7,238 nt of DNA from Bacteroidota bacterium (GTDB lineage Bacteria > Bacteroidota > Bacteroidia > Chitinophagales > Saprospiraceae). Each line of letters starts with the position of its first letter. Position 1 is the stretch's first letter. The translations under genes were made by a program, and so were the position numbers. This document shows, one piece after another, positions 1 through 5,870 of this stretch. The stretch spans positions 1 through 7,238 of the forward strand of contig JAGWYI010000212.1 in NCBI GenBank assembly GCA_018969455.1. The letters are read 5' to 3'. The notes below the pieces were generated by a model, which was given only the letters and a program-made list of their open reading frames with translations, did not search any database and was not told where the DNA came from.

Positions 1-517
1 GGATAACAGAAAATTACCGGTTCAAATATTATTTTTAGACCCCAATTGGGTCCAGTTCAGAATGCCCGATCAATCGGATTCTGTTAAATACAAACTTCCG
101 ATTTCCGATGTGAATGGCATTCACTTTTACAATTCCACCGGGCCTGAAGCCTTTCCCGCCCAGCCAATCGAAATCAGGCAATCCTTTGATAAGCCGGTAT
201 CCCTGCTCGACAAGGATAAAATAAACAATACTCCAGATTATTATACCCTGGTCTTCAACGACGATAGTGAGCGGCAAGATGTTTACATCGTAGACGAGGA
301 TCTGGTGAATTATTATTGCGAGCCGCTGGACCTGCCCGGTAAGGTTTATGCAATTCCGATTAAACGGATTCGATACGCACAATACAATCGCGTATCCGGA
401 GAATCATACAACAACAAAAAACGCAACCCCCATGGATGCCTCAATGGTATCCTCATCACTGCTGGCATCCTGGGAGGAATTTATCTTCTAGGTATATTTT
501 TTTCTGGCTATTTTTAG
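1..517 (+). CDS. Hypothetical protein with duplicated beta-rich repeat and C-terminal membrane helix (left-partial)
   Basis: I do not recognise a named family. The first ATG in frame is at 62, but the frame stays open to the left edge and the 20 upstream codons look coding, so the true start probably lies outside the window (171 residues visible). Two stretches resemble each other: codons at 20-133 and at 275-388. Both follow the pattern hydrophobic pair, Asp, x2, hydrophobic-Val-polar-aromatic, a polar turn, then Tyr-x-(L/I)-Pro-Ile and a final Tyr-Asn. This resembles the short repeat of many Bacteroidota hypothetical proteins, where a Lys/Asp-Gly strand is followed by a 'VY-x-IP' strand; that comparison is from memory. 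The C-terminus (about codons at 443-514) is a Gly/Ile/Leu-rich membrane helix preceded by Lys-Lys-Arg, so the soluble part is probably cytoplasmic and tail-anchored. It converges on priA with a 7-bp gap, with no clear terminator hairpin between. Function unknown. If the start is the ATG at 62, the protein is 151 residues. Confidence 0.75.
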   Translation, partial: DNRKLPVQILFLDPNWVQFRMPDQSDSVKYKLPISDVNGIHFYNSTGPEAFPAQPIEIRQSFDKPVSLLDKDKINNTPDYYTLVFNDDSERQDVYIVDEDLVNYYCEPLDLPGKVYAIPIKRIRYAQYNRVSGESYNNKKRNPHGCLNGILITAGILGGIYLLGIFFSGYF

Positions 518-524
518 GATCGCT

Positions 525-2966
525 TTAAACCGGATCTACATCCAAAACCACATGCACCAGCGCAAATCCCGGCTGGCTGAGCAACAATTGGATTTGCTCC
601 GTCAAAAATCGTTTGGCGCCTTGTAATACAGGACCCGATTTTTCCAGTTTGAGCATCAAATCTTGCCGGTAATACGTCCGAACCCGCGTAATTTGCGGCA
701 ATACAGGCCCCAACAGGCCTTTCCCGAATCTTTCCCGCAAAATTTTCCCCAAATATGCCGCAGCGGCCGCCGCCGTTTGCGCATCCTTGTGCCGCACCTG
801 CAAAGCAATCAAACGCGAAAATGGCGGATAAAAAAAAGCTTGCCGCTCGGCCAACTCCCGCGCTGCAAATCCTTCAAAATCACCCCGCAACACCTCCTGC
901 AACACCGGATGCGCCGGATTATAGGCCTGAATCAACACCAGGCCCTGCTTGTGCTTCCGACCCGACCGGCCCGCTACCTGCGTCAATACTTGAAACGCGC
1001 GCTCACCAGCCCGGAAATCGGGGAAACCAACCAACTGATCCGCTCCAACTACTCCGACCATTCCAACATGCTCAAAATCAAAGCCTTTGGTGACCATTTG
1101 GGTGCCCACCAGAATATCCAGTTCCCGCCCTTCCAAGGCCCTCAACAACTTGCTCAAACTGCTCCGCGTACCCGCCGTATCCAGGTCCATGCGCGCCAAA
1201 CGCGCATCCGGGAAATGGAGCTTTAGTTCATCCTCAATCTTTTCTGTGCCAAAACCCAACATCTGCAACTTCCCGCTGCCACAAGCCGGACAAACCACGG
1301 GCGGCTCCATCCGATAACCACAATAATGACACCGCAATTGGTTCGAAAACTTGTGGAATGTCAGGCTGACATCACAATCTTTGCAAATCGCATTCCAGCC
1401 GCAAATGGTGCAACTCAACATGGGCGCATAGCCGCGCCGGTTCTGAAACAAAATAATCTGTTCCTTGCGTGCCAGGGTTTCCCGCATGGTTTCCAACAAG
1501 ATATGGGAAAATACACCTTCCATTTGACGTTTCTTTTGCTGGTCCTTCAAGTCTACCAGCCGCATTTCGGGCAAGGAAAGCCCGCCAAAACGGGCATCCA
1601 GCCGCACATAGCCATATTTTCCAAGTTGGGCATTGTGGTAACTCTCCAAGGAAGGCGTTGCCGTACCCAGCAGTACTTTTGCACCGTACACATGCGCCAA
1701 ATAAACGGCTGTATCCCGTGCATGGTACCGTGGCGCCGGCTCCTGCTGTTTAAAGGAGCCATCGTGCTCCTCATCTACAATAATCAATTCCAGATTTTTA
1801 AAAGGCAAAAACAAGGCCGAACGTGGCCCCATCAATACCGGTTTCCCCTCAAACGCACTGCGCCACAACTCTACCCGCTCCTGAAATCCGATTTTGGAAT
1901 GGTACACTGCAATCTGATCGCCCAAAATCCGCTGCAAACGCTGAGTCAATTGGGTGGTTAAGGCAATTTCGGGCAACAAATACAATACCTGCCCCCCGCG
2001 CGCCACCACCGTGCGAATCAATTCCAGGTATACCCGGGTTTTGCCGCTCCCGGTTACCCCTTGCAACAAAACGGTGTTTTTGGTTTCAAAGGCCGTTTGA
2101 ATAGAAGTCACTGCAGTTTGCTGGGCGGCGCTCAATGCGCCTGCCTCCAGCATTTCAGCATCATAGCCGGCAATGCGCGAGATTTCTACCTGATGCAAAG
2201 CAAAAATACCCTTTTTTATCATCGTTTTCAACGTGCTCTCTCCAACACCAGCTTTCTCCAGCAAAGCACTTTTATATACCTGAGGCGTCGTTTTCGATAA
2301 ATGCAGGTATGCCATCAACATCTCCAACTGACGCTCGCTGCGGTCGAGTTGTTCAAAAACAAGCTTTAGTGCGTCCGGATTCTCTTCCAATGCTGCACCC
2401 AAACGCACCGCCGTTTGTTTCATGGGTTTGTATTTTTCGCGCAGATCTTCCCGCAAAAAAAGCACCCCTTTGGTGAGCAATTGCTGCACGACCGGAAAAA
2501 CAGTCTTCTTGTTCAATATTTTACGCACCGTCTCCAACGTAAATTCCTGCTGCAACAACAGGGCTTCAGCCAACAAATAAGCCTCCGAATCCAATTCGCT
2601 GAAATCATCCCCATATCCAGGATTGAACACCAACTTGGTTTCGCTGTTCAACCGAAGATGCGCAGGCAAGGCTGCCATCATAACTTCACCCAGCGAACAA
2701 CAATAATATTCCGACAACCACACCCACAAACCCAATTGCAATTCGGTTACGATGGTTACCGTATCCAAAACCGAAAGGATATCCTTGGTGGGATACGCAG
2801 GTTTTTCATCGTGTATTTTCAGAATAATCCCGCTGTACAATTTGCTTTTGCCCAGGGGCGCCTCCACACGCAGGCCCACCTGCACCTGCGCGCGCAAACC
2901 CTCCGGCACCGAATAGGTATAGGTAGGTTTGGGCAAAGCCAGGGGCAAAACAAGATCTACATACAT
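525..2966 (-). CDS. priA: Primosomal protein N' (replication restart helicase PriA)
   Basis: PriA is a superfamily 2, 3'-to-5' DNA helicase that recognises stalled or abandoned forks and loads the replicative helicase through the primosome. The start is taken as the ATG at 2966-2964, giving 813 residues beginning MYVDLVLPLALPKPTYTYSV, the typical opening of the PriA 3'-DNA-end binding domain. An upstream in-frame ATG at 3020 would add 18 residues unlike PriA and lies about at the predicted transcription start. Visible motifs (813-residue numbering): Walker A GVTGSGKT about 303-310, DEEH box 398-401, GTATPS about 434-439, zinc region with four CxxC pairs (519/522, 528/531, 546/549, 559/562), motif V VGTQMVTKGFDF about 620-631, and motif VI QVAGRSGR about 663-670 carrying the arginine finger. 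A C-terminal PriA domain follows (YPPFSRL). All key residues are present and the gene looks intact. It is somewhat longer than the 732-residue E. coli protein. It is transcribed divergently from infC. Confidence 0.97.
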   Translation of the reverse strand: MYVDLVLPLALPKPTYTYSVPEGLRAQVQVGLRVEAPLGKSKLYSGIILKIHDEKPAYPTKDILSVLDTVTIVTELQLGLWVWLSEYYCCSLGEVMMAALPAHLRLNSETKLVFNPGYGDDFSELDSEAYLLAEALLLQQEFTLETVRKILNKKTVFPVVQQLLTKGVLFLREDLREKYKPMKQTAVRLGAALEENPDALKLVFEQLDRSERQLEMLMAYLHLSKTTPQVYKSALLEKAGVGESTLKTMIKKGIFALHQVEISRIAGYDAEMLEAGALSAAQQTAVTSIQTAFETKNTVLLQGVTGSGKTRVYLELIRTVVARGGQVLYLLPEIALTTQLTQRLQRILGDQIAVYHSKIGFQERVELWRSAFEGKPVLMGPRSALFLPFKNLELIIVDEEHDGSFKQQEPAPRYHARDTAVYLAHVYGAKVLLGTATPSLESYHNAQLGKYGYVRLDARFGGLSLPEMRLVDLKDQQKKRQMEGVFSHILLETMRETLARKEQIILFQNRRGYAPMLSCTICGWNAICKDCDVSLTFHKFSNQLRCHYCGYRMEPPVVCPACGSGKLQMLGFGTEKIEDELKLHFPDARLARMDLDTAGTRSSLSKLLRALEGRELDILVGTQMVTKGFDFEHVGMVGVVGADQLVGFPDFRAGERAFQVLTQVAGRSGRKHKQGLVLIQAYNPAHPVLQEVLRGDFEGFAARELAERQAFFYPPFSRLIALQVRHKDAQTAAAAAAYLGKILRERFGKGLLGPVLPQITRVRTYYRQDLMLKLEKSGPVLQGAKRFLTEQIQLLLSQPGFALVHVVLDVDPV

Positions 2967-3026
2967 AACGGAAAATTTTTTTTTCAGTAAAACGGTAAAA
3001 AATGCCCCTTTTACCCACAATTAGGG

Positions 3027-3034
3027 CAAATATA
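3027..3034 (-). promoter_or_regulatory. Candidate priA promoter (-7 element)
   Basis: On the minus strand this reads TATATTTG, an exact match to the Bacteroidota -7 consensus TAnnTTTG. It would start transcription near 3020-3022, giving a leader of about 55 nt before the chosen priA ATG. No TTG -33 element is seen at the usual distance, so the call rests on the -7 box and position alone. Confidence 0.45.
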
Positions 3035-3131
3035 GGTCATTTAATCGCCCTCAGCGCCCTGTTTGCCGACAGAAGCGCTTGGAATGGAAAATATTTTCGA
3101 CCACAGGAATAATCATAATCCAAAACAAGGC

Positions 3132-3139
3132 TATTTTTG
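3132..3139 (+). promoter_or_regulatory. Candidate infC promoter (-7 element)
   Basis: TATTTTTG matches the Bacteroidota -7 consensus TAnnTTTG exactly and faces infC. Transcription would start near 3145-3148, giving a leader of about 65 nt that contains the hairpin at 3156-3186. No TTG is found 17-23 bp upstream, so the -33 element is missing or poor. Confidence 0.4.
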
Positions 3140-3155
3140 TGGTTTGTTTCAGCAT

Positions 3156-3192
3156 ATGGTTTGTTCTTGTACAGACAAACTTCCATTTTTTT
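3156..3192 (+). promoter_or_regulatory. Terminator-like hairpin plus T-run in the infC leader (possible attenuator)
   Basis: TTTGT (3160-3164) pairs with ACAAA (3175-3179), and ATGG (3156-3159) with CCAT (3183-3186) across a 3-nt bulge. Alternatively GTTTGT (3159-3164) pairs with ACAAAC (3175-3180). The 3' arm runs straight into seven T residues (3186-3192), 18 nt before the infC start. The stem is AU-rich and only moderately stable. The layout resembles an intrinsic terminator placed inside a leader, but the attenuation role is inference. Confidence 0.35.
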
Positions 3193-3210
3193 ACCAAAAC
3201 CATTCCTTAA

Positions 3211-3858
3211 TTGAGTTTTAAACCTTCCCGTCCAAAGCCTTCCGGCCCAAGACCTTCCGGCCCGCGGCCCGGCGGCCCAGGTGGCCGCCAAATGAATCGC
3301 AACATTGCGGCTCCAGAACATCGCATCAACGAGTTTATCCGGGTTCCCGAAATCCGCCTCGTGGGCGATAACCTCGAAGAAATTTCAGCAGCAGTCGGCC
3401 AAACCGTAGAAGCGGCAATCTACCCAACTTTCAAAGCCCTCAAATGGGCCGAAGAAATGGCGCTCGACCTCGTCGAAATCTCTCCAAATGCCGAACCGCC
3501 CGTTTGCCGCATCACCGATTACAACAAGTTCCTCTACCAAAAGAAAAAGAAAGAAAAGGAACTTAAAGCAAATGCCGCAAAAGTGGAACTTAAGGAAATC
3601 CGGTTCGGACCGGAAACCGGCGAACACGACTTCGAATTCAAACTCCGCCATGCCAAAAACTTCCTCACCGAAGGAAACAAGGTCAAAGCATACGTGCAAT
3701 TTAAAGGCCGGGCCATTGTATTCAAAGACCGGGGAGAACTCCTCCTCCTCCGTTTTATGAAAGAACTCGAAGAACTCGGCGTCGCTGAACAATTGCCCAA
3801 ACTTGAAGGCAAACGCATGATGGTGATCCTTTCCCCTAAAAAAGGAACCAAAAAATAA
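3211..3858 (+). CDS. infC: Translation initiation factor IF-3
   Basis: IF3 binds the 30S subunit, prevents premature 50S joining and checks start codon and initiator tRNA. From the TTG at 3211 the product is 215 residues. An in-frame TAA at 3208-3210 rules out any earlier start; the only alternative is the ATG at 3292 (188 residues). TTG is preferred because the extension is codon-structured and such basic Pro-rich N-termini occur in Bacteroidota IF3 (recalled). Residues 4-26 are a Pro/Arg/Gly tail. The N-domain begins at HRINEFIRVPEIRLVGDN (about 37-54) and includes DLVEISPNAEPPVCRITDY, followed by a Lys-rich linker helix. The C-domain runs from KEIRFGPETGEHDFEFKLRH to the LEGKRMMVILSPKK end. 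About ten extra residues lie between VGDN and the YPTFKAL helix compared with E. coli IF3. It heads the infC-rpmI-rplT cluster. The UUG start could lower initiation, recalling the AUU-start autoregulation of E. coli infC, though UUG is not strongly rejected by IF3. Confidence 0.95.
   Translation: MSFKPSRPKPSGPRPSGPRPGGPGGRQMNRNIAAPEHRINEFIRVPEIRLVGDNLEEISAAVGQTVEAAIYPTFKALKWAEEMALDLVEISPNAEPPVCRITDYNKFLYQKKKKEKELKANAAKVELKEIRFGPETGEHDFEFKLRHAKNFLTEGNKVKAYVQFKGRAIVFKDRGELLLLRFMKELEELGVAEQLPKLEGKRMMVILSPKKGTKK
3223..3267 (+). repeat. 15-bp tandem repeat at the 5' end of infC
   Basis: There are three adjacent 15-base units at 3223-3237, 3238-3252 and 3253-3267. All start CCTTCC, and units 2 and 3 share CCTTCCGGCCC. 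They encode Pro-Ser-(Arg/Gly)-Pro-(Lys/Arg). A degenerate fourth unit (Pro-Gly-Gly-Pro-Gly) follows to 3282. The unit is a multiple of three, so copy number can change without breaking the frame. Confidence 0.7.
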
Positions 3859-3915
3859 AACAAACACAAAAAAACACAGTTCATTTTTTAGAAAAATATA
3901 GGATAAAAATTCGTT

Positions 3916-3942
3916 TTTGTCCGAGCAACCGTATTACCTTTG
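3916..3942 (+). promoter_or_regulatory. Candidate rpmI-rplT promoter between infC and rpmI
   Basis: TACCTTTG at 3935-3942 is an exact TAnnTTTG -7 element, with TTTG at 3916-3919 as a -33 candidate. The gap between them is 15 bp, slightly shorter than the usual 17-23. Transcription would start near 3948-3950, giving a leader of about 27 nt before the rpmI ATG. This would let L35 and L20 be made independently of IF3. The early leader (CATTTTTC, 3948-3955) can pair, with one bulged base, with GAAAATG (3981-3987), placing the rpmI ATG in the loop; this pairing is weak. Confidence 0.55.
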
Positions 3943-3975
3943 CGCTCCATTTTTCAACAACATTGATTCTGTGTC

Positions 3976-4170
3976 ATGCCGAAAATGAAAACCCATTCCA
4001 GCGCCAAGAAGCGTTTCAAGGTGACTGGTACCGGTAAGGTCAAACGCAATCGGGCGCGCATGCGCCACCTGATGCGCAAAAAAACAACCAAAGCAAAACG
4101 CAACTTGCGCGGATCTGTTATCGTGGACCGTACCGAACACGCTCGCATCGAACGCCTGCTGGCAATTTGA
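3976..4170 (+). CDS. rpmI: 50S ribosomal protein L35
   Basis: L35 is a small, very basic protein of the large ribosomal subunit. The 64-residue product begins MPKMKTHSSAKKRFKVTGTG, the classic L35 signature, and continues with a Lys/Arg-rich middle (KVKRNRARMRHLMRKKTTKAKRN). It ends in a short helix with the RIERLL motif, typical of the family and of normal length. The ATG at 3976 is the only sensible start, since the MPKMKTH start is invariant in most L35 proteins. No Shine-Dalgarno sequence is seen, as is common in Bacteroidota. It lies 117 bp after infC, with a candidate promoter between, and 108 bp before rplT, with a long hairpin between. These gaps are wide for an operon and appear to be used for regulation. 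Confidence 0.98.
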   Translation: MPKMKTHSSAKKRFKVTGTGKVKRNRARMRHLMRKKTTKAKRNLRGSVIVDRTEHARIERLLAI

Positions 4171-4203
4171 TGCTCAACTCCCCATTCGGAGTGTTCTAAA
4201 CTT

Positions 4204-4271
4204 ATTTTTTAACGAGAGTGCTGGCAAAAGCATTTGAACCCGTTTCAAATCCCAACACTGTACTAAAAAAT
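4204..4271 (+). promoter_or_regulatory. Three-tier hairpin before rplT (candidate L20 autoregulatory element)
   Basis: Nested pairing covers 68 nt. The outer stem ATTTTTTA (4204-4211) pairs with TAAAAAAT (4264-4271), 8 bp. A 5x4 internal loop follows. The middle stem AGTGCTGG (4217-4224) pairs with CCAACACT (4252-4259), 7 of 8 pairs with one C-A mismatch. A 7x1 asymmetric loop follows. The apical stem ATTTGAA (4232-4238) pairs with TTCAAAT (4244-4250), 7 bp, closing the CCCGT loop. The structure ends 7 nt before the rplT ATG, so folding would affect ribosome access. L20 represses its own operon through an mRNA structure in E. coli and B. subtilis; linking this hairpin to L20 is inference. A smaller hairpin (ACTCC 4177-4181 with GGAGT 4188-4192) lies just upstream. 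Confidence 0.55.
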
Positions 4272-4278
4272 CACTACC

Positions 4279-4626
4279 ATGCCTAGAGCAACCAACAACC
4301 CGGCCAGCCGTGCCCGCCGGAAAAAAATCATGCTCGCCGCCCGTGGCTACTTCGGCGCGCGTTCTAAAGTGTACACCGTAGCCAAAAATACCCTCGAAAA
4401 AGGCTGGCAATACGCCTTCCGCGACCGCAAATTCAAAAAACGTTTGTACCGCCGACTCTGGATCGCGCGTATTAACGCCGCAACCCGCGCTGAAGGAATG
4501 AGCTATTCCCGCTTTATTCATGCCCTCGACCAAAAAGGAATTACCCTCAACCGGAAAGCACTGGCCGACCTGGCGCTCAATCACCCGGAAACATTCAAAG
4601 CGATCCTGCGCACCGTTCAAGCATAA
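4279..4626 (+). CDS. rplT: 50S ribosomal protein L20
   Basis: L20 binds 23S rRNA early in large-subunit assembly and, in E. coli and B. subtilis, also represses its own operon by binding mRNA. The 115-residue product starts MPRATNNPASRARRKKIMLA and shows the family core: the AARGYFGARSKVYTVAKNTLEKG stretch of the basic N-terminal helix, the RRLWIARINAA motif around residues 55-65, and the C-terminal globular domain (YSRFIHAL, LNRKALADLA). Length is normal for the family, and the ATG at 4279 is the natural start. The variant MPRATNNPA, where many L20 proteins have MPRV-(K/R), is a lineage difference rather than a defect. It is the last gene of the infC-rpmI-rplT cluster, ending 27 bp before a strong terminator. 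The hairpin directly upstream suggests translation of this gene is regulated. Confidence 0.98.
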   Translation: MPRATNNPASRARRKKIMLAARGYFGARSKVYTVAKNTLEKGWQYAFRDRKFKKRLYRRLWIARINAATRAEGMSYSRFIHALDQKGITLNRKALADLALNHPETFKAILRTVQA

Positions 4627-4653
4627 GGATCTTTCTTAATATGCTTGCTGCCT

Positions 4654-4696
4654 GCGGGGAGCCGGGGTCCTAACCCGGCTCCCCGCTTCTTTTCCT
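4654..4696 (+). terminator. Intrinsic terminator of the infC-rpmI-rplT cluster
   Basis: GCGGGGAGCCGGG (4654-4666) pairs perfectly over 13 bp with CCCGGCTCCCCGC (4674-4686) around a 7-nt loop. The T-rich tail TTCTTTTCCT (4687-4696) follows directly. It lies 27 bp after the rplT stop. The very GC-rich stem and the T tail make this a strong Rho-independent terminator. Confidence 0.92.
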
Positions 4697-4908
4697 GTAC
4701 AAGCACCCCCTCTTTTATCCATAAAAATCACCCATTTACCGATTAATTTACTGTTGCTACAACAATTGAATATATTCTACACTAATTTGCAGCGCGTTCT
4801 CAAAAAAATGCCTGAACTTTAGCCGCCGTTTTAGGTACACGCCCTCAAAAATCATTTAATACCAATCCGAATTCTTCACATATACAAATGCACACACACT
4901 TCCTGAGT

Positions 4909-5715
4909 ATGAGAAAATCATTACTTCCGATCCTCGCGATCATCCTGATCTCCTCCGCCCAAGCATCCGCTCAACAACAATGCATGCGCGACTCCTCTAT
5001 TCTAAACGTCGATACGGTCTTTGTTTCCCCATTGCCTTACACCGCAACCAACCCCAAATACCTCCTTAAGGTCGCTTGCATCAACCAACCCTATAACCAG
5101 TCTGTAACCATTAAAGTACCGCCTACTTTTGTGTTTCAAGGCATTACCCTGGCCATCACCAGCGCAAGCCTCGCTACCACTGGCGCCGTTACTGGACTTC
5201 CAACCGGTTTAACTTATTCCTGCGACCCACCCAACTGCGTGTTTAATGCAAATACCCTCGGTTGCGTCTTAATTTACGGTACGCCAAGCAACCCCGCCCA
5301 GGCGCCCGATACCCTCGACCTGTCTATCAAAGCAAAGGTTAACACGTCTTTCGGACCACTTGACATTACTTTCCCGGGCCCAATCGCTCCCGGTAACTAC
5401 TACCTTATTCTCAAAACCGCTGCAGGATGCATGAGCGCAGCAGAAGAAGCCAACAACCCTTTCTATTCCCTAAAAAATACCCCAAACCCTTTCTCCGGAC
5501 AAACTACCTTCCACGTAATGTCCGATAAATCCGGCGAATTCCAGTTCCAGGTGTTTAATATGCTCGGAAAATTGGTGAGCTCCCAAAATATTCAACTCCT
5601 CGAAGGCGAAAATCAATTCACCTACGATGCCGCTTCCTTGGCAAATGGCGCCTACTACTTCATCCTGGGTAATCACACCGGGAAAACAAGCGGAAAAATG
5701 ATCGTCGCCAACTAA
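4909..5715 (+). CDS. Secreted protein with Ig-like domain and T9SS type A C-terminal sorting domain
   Basis: The start is taken as the ATG at 4909 (268 residues). The ATG at 4888 would add seven residues (MHTHFLS) ahead of an otherwise standard signal peptide that begins MRKSLLPILAIILISSAQ and is probably cut after ASA (21/22). Residues about 57-157 form a beta-rich Ig-like domain with the pattern GLPTGL-x3-C-x4-C-x8-GC-x5-GTP; Cys105 and Cys110 could form a disulfide. The same domain type appears, more diverged, at the N-terminus of the next gene. Residues about 190-268 match the T9SS type A sorting domain: NTPNPFSGQTTF, then FNMLGKLV, L-x-EG-x-N, LANGAYYF and a final KMIV. In Bacteroidota this tail directs passage through the outer membrane by T9SS and is usually removed. 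No catalytic motif is seen, so an adhesive or structural role is the likeliest guess. The gene sits alone between a terminator and a hairpin; its promoter is unclear (a poor TAATTTG at 4783-4789). Confidence 0.9.
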   Translation: MRKSLLPILAIILISSAQASAQQQCMRDSSILNVDTVFVSPLPYTATNPKYLLKVACINQPYNQSVTIKVPPTFVFQGITLAITSASLATTGAVTGLPTGLTYSCDPPNCVFNANTLGCVLIYGTPSNPAQAPDTLDLSIKAKVNTSFGPLDITFPGPIAPGNYYLILKTAAGCMSAAEEANNPFYSLKNTPNPFSGQTTFHVMSDKSGEFQFQVFNMLGKLVSSQNIQLLEGENQFTYDAASLANGAYYFILGNHTGKTSGKMIVAN

Positions 5716-5758
5716 TTATACTTTACACCGCCAGATTTTGTGCATAACGATCTTTATC

Positions 5759-5820
5759 AATCCTGATTAATCATCGAAATCCATCCTGATTTATCCACAA
5801 AATCCGGCGAATCCTGGTAT
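5759..5820. repeat. Degenerate ATCCTGATT short repeat
   Basis: ATCCTGATTAATC (5760-5772) recurs as ATCCTGATTTATC (5783-5795) with one change, and as ATCCTGGTA (from 5811). ATCC occurs six times between 5760 and 5814 (5760, 5779, 5783, 5793, 5802, 5811). Similar AATCCTG-rich stretches are familiar from intergenic regions of Bacteroidota genomes (recalled, not checked). Spacing is irregular, so this is not a CRISPR. Confidence 0.4.
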
Positions 5821-5831
5821 AATGACCTCTA

Positions 5832-5870
5832 ATTGCCGGATCATCCTGCGGTGATCCGGCAATATTTCCT
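5832..5870 (+). terminator. Candidate terminator of the T9SS cargo gene
   Basis: ATTGCCGGATCA (5832-5843) pairs perfectly over 12 bp with TGATCCGGCAAT (5852-5863) around the 8-nt loop TCCTGCGG. The tail ATTTCCT is only weakly T-rich, and the hairpin is 116 bp after the stop codon. A terminator is the likeliest reading, but a protective 3' hairpin or a mobile repeat is possible. Confidence 0.6.

Noticed and set aside
663..1961. Long plus-strand open frames (663-1226, 1326-1961) opposite priA
   Set aside because: They are antisense to a clearly intact PriA helicase. Their translations are rich in Gln, Arg, His and Pro with no domain, as expected of shadows of a coding strand.
2415..2990. 191-residue plus-strand open frame opposite the priA 5' part
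   Set aside because: Shadow of priA: the opposite frame encodes the conserved PriA N-terminal domain, and this one has low-complexity Gln/His/Phe composition.
2967..3020. 18-codon N-terminal extension of PriA from the ATG at 3020
   Set aside because: The added residues are unlike PriA, and the start would sit on the predicted transcription start. The ATG at 2966 gives the standard family N-terminus.
3385..3867. Minus-strand frames over infC (3385-3867, 3534-3884)
   Set aside because: Phe-rich shadows created by the Lys/Glu-rich IF3 coding strand.
3868..3889. A7 and T6 tracts after infC as an infC terminator
   Set aside because: The stem would be only A-T pairs around a 9-nt loop with no following T-run beyond the stem itself. 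Too weak to call.
4204..4271. tRNA or small RNA gene in the rpmI-rplT gap
   Set aside because: It folds as one extended rod with no cloverleaf and no T-loop or anticodon-arm signatures. A leader element fits better.
4174..4620. 148-residue minus-strand frame over rplT
   Set aside because: It is antisense to the whole of L20 and would have to read through the rpmI-rplT hairpin. No recognisable domain.
4783..4789. TAATTTG as promoter of the T9SS cargo gene
   Set aside because: It has one base too few between TA and TTTG, and the nearest TTG is 14 bp or 26 bp away. Too weak to list as a feature.
5759..5820. CRISPR array in the ATCC-rich repeat
   Set aside because: Units are under 15 bp, imperfect and irregularly spaced at 10-28 bp, with no spacer structure and no cas genes.
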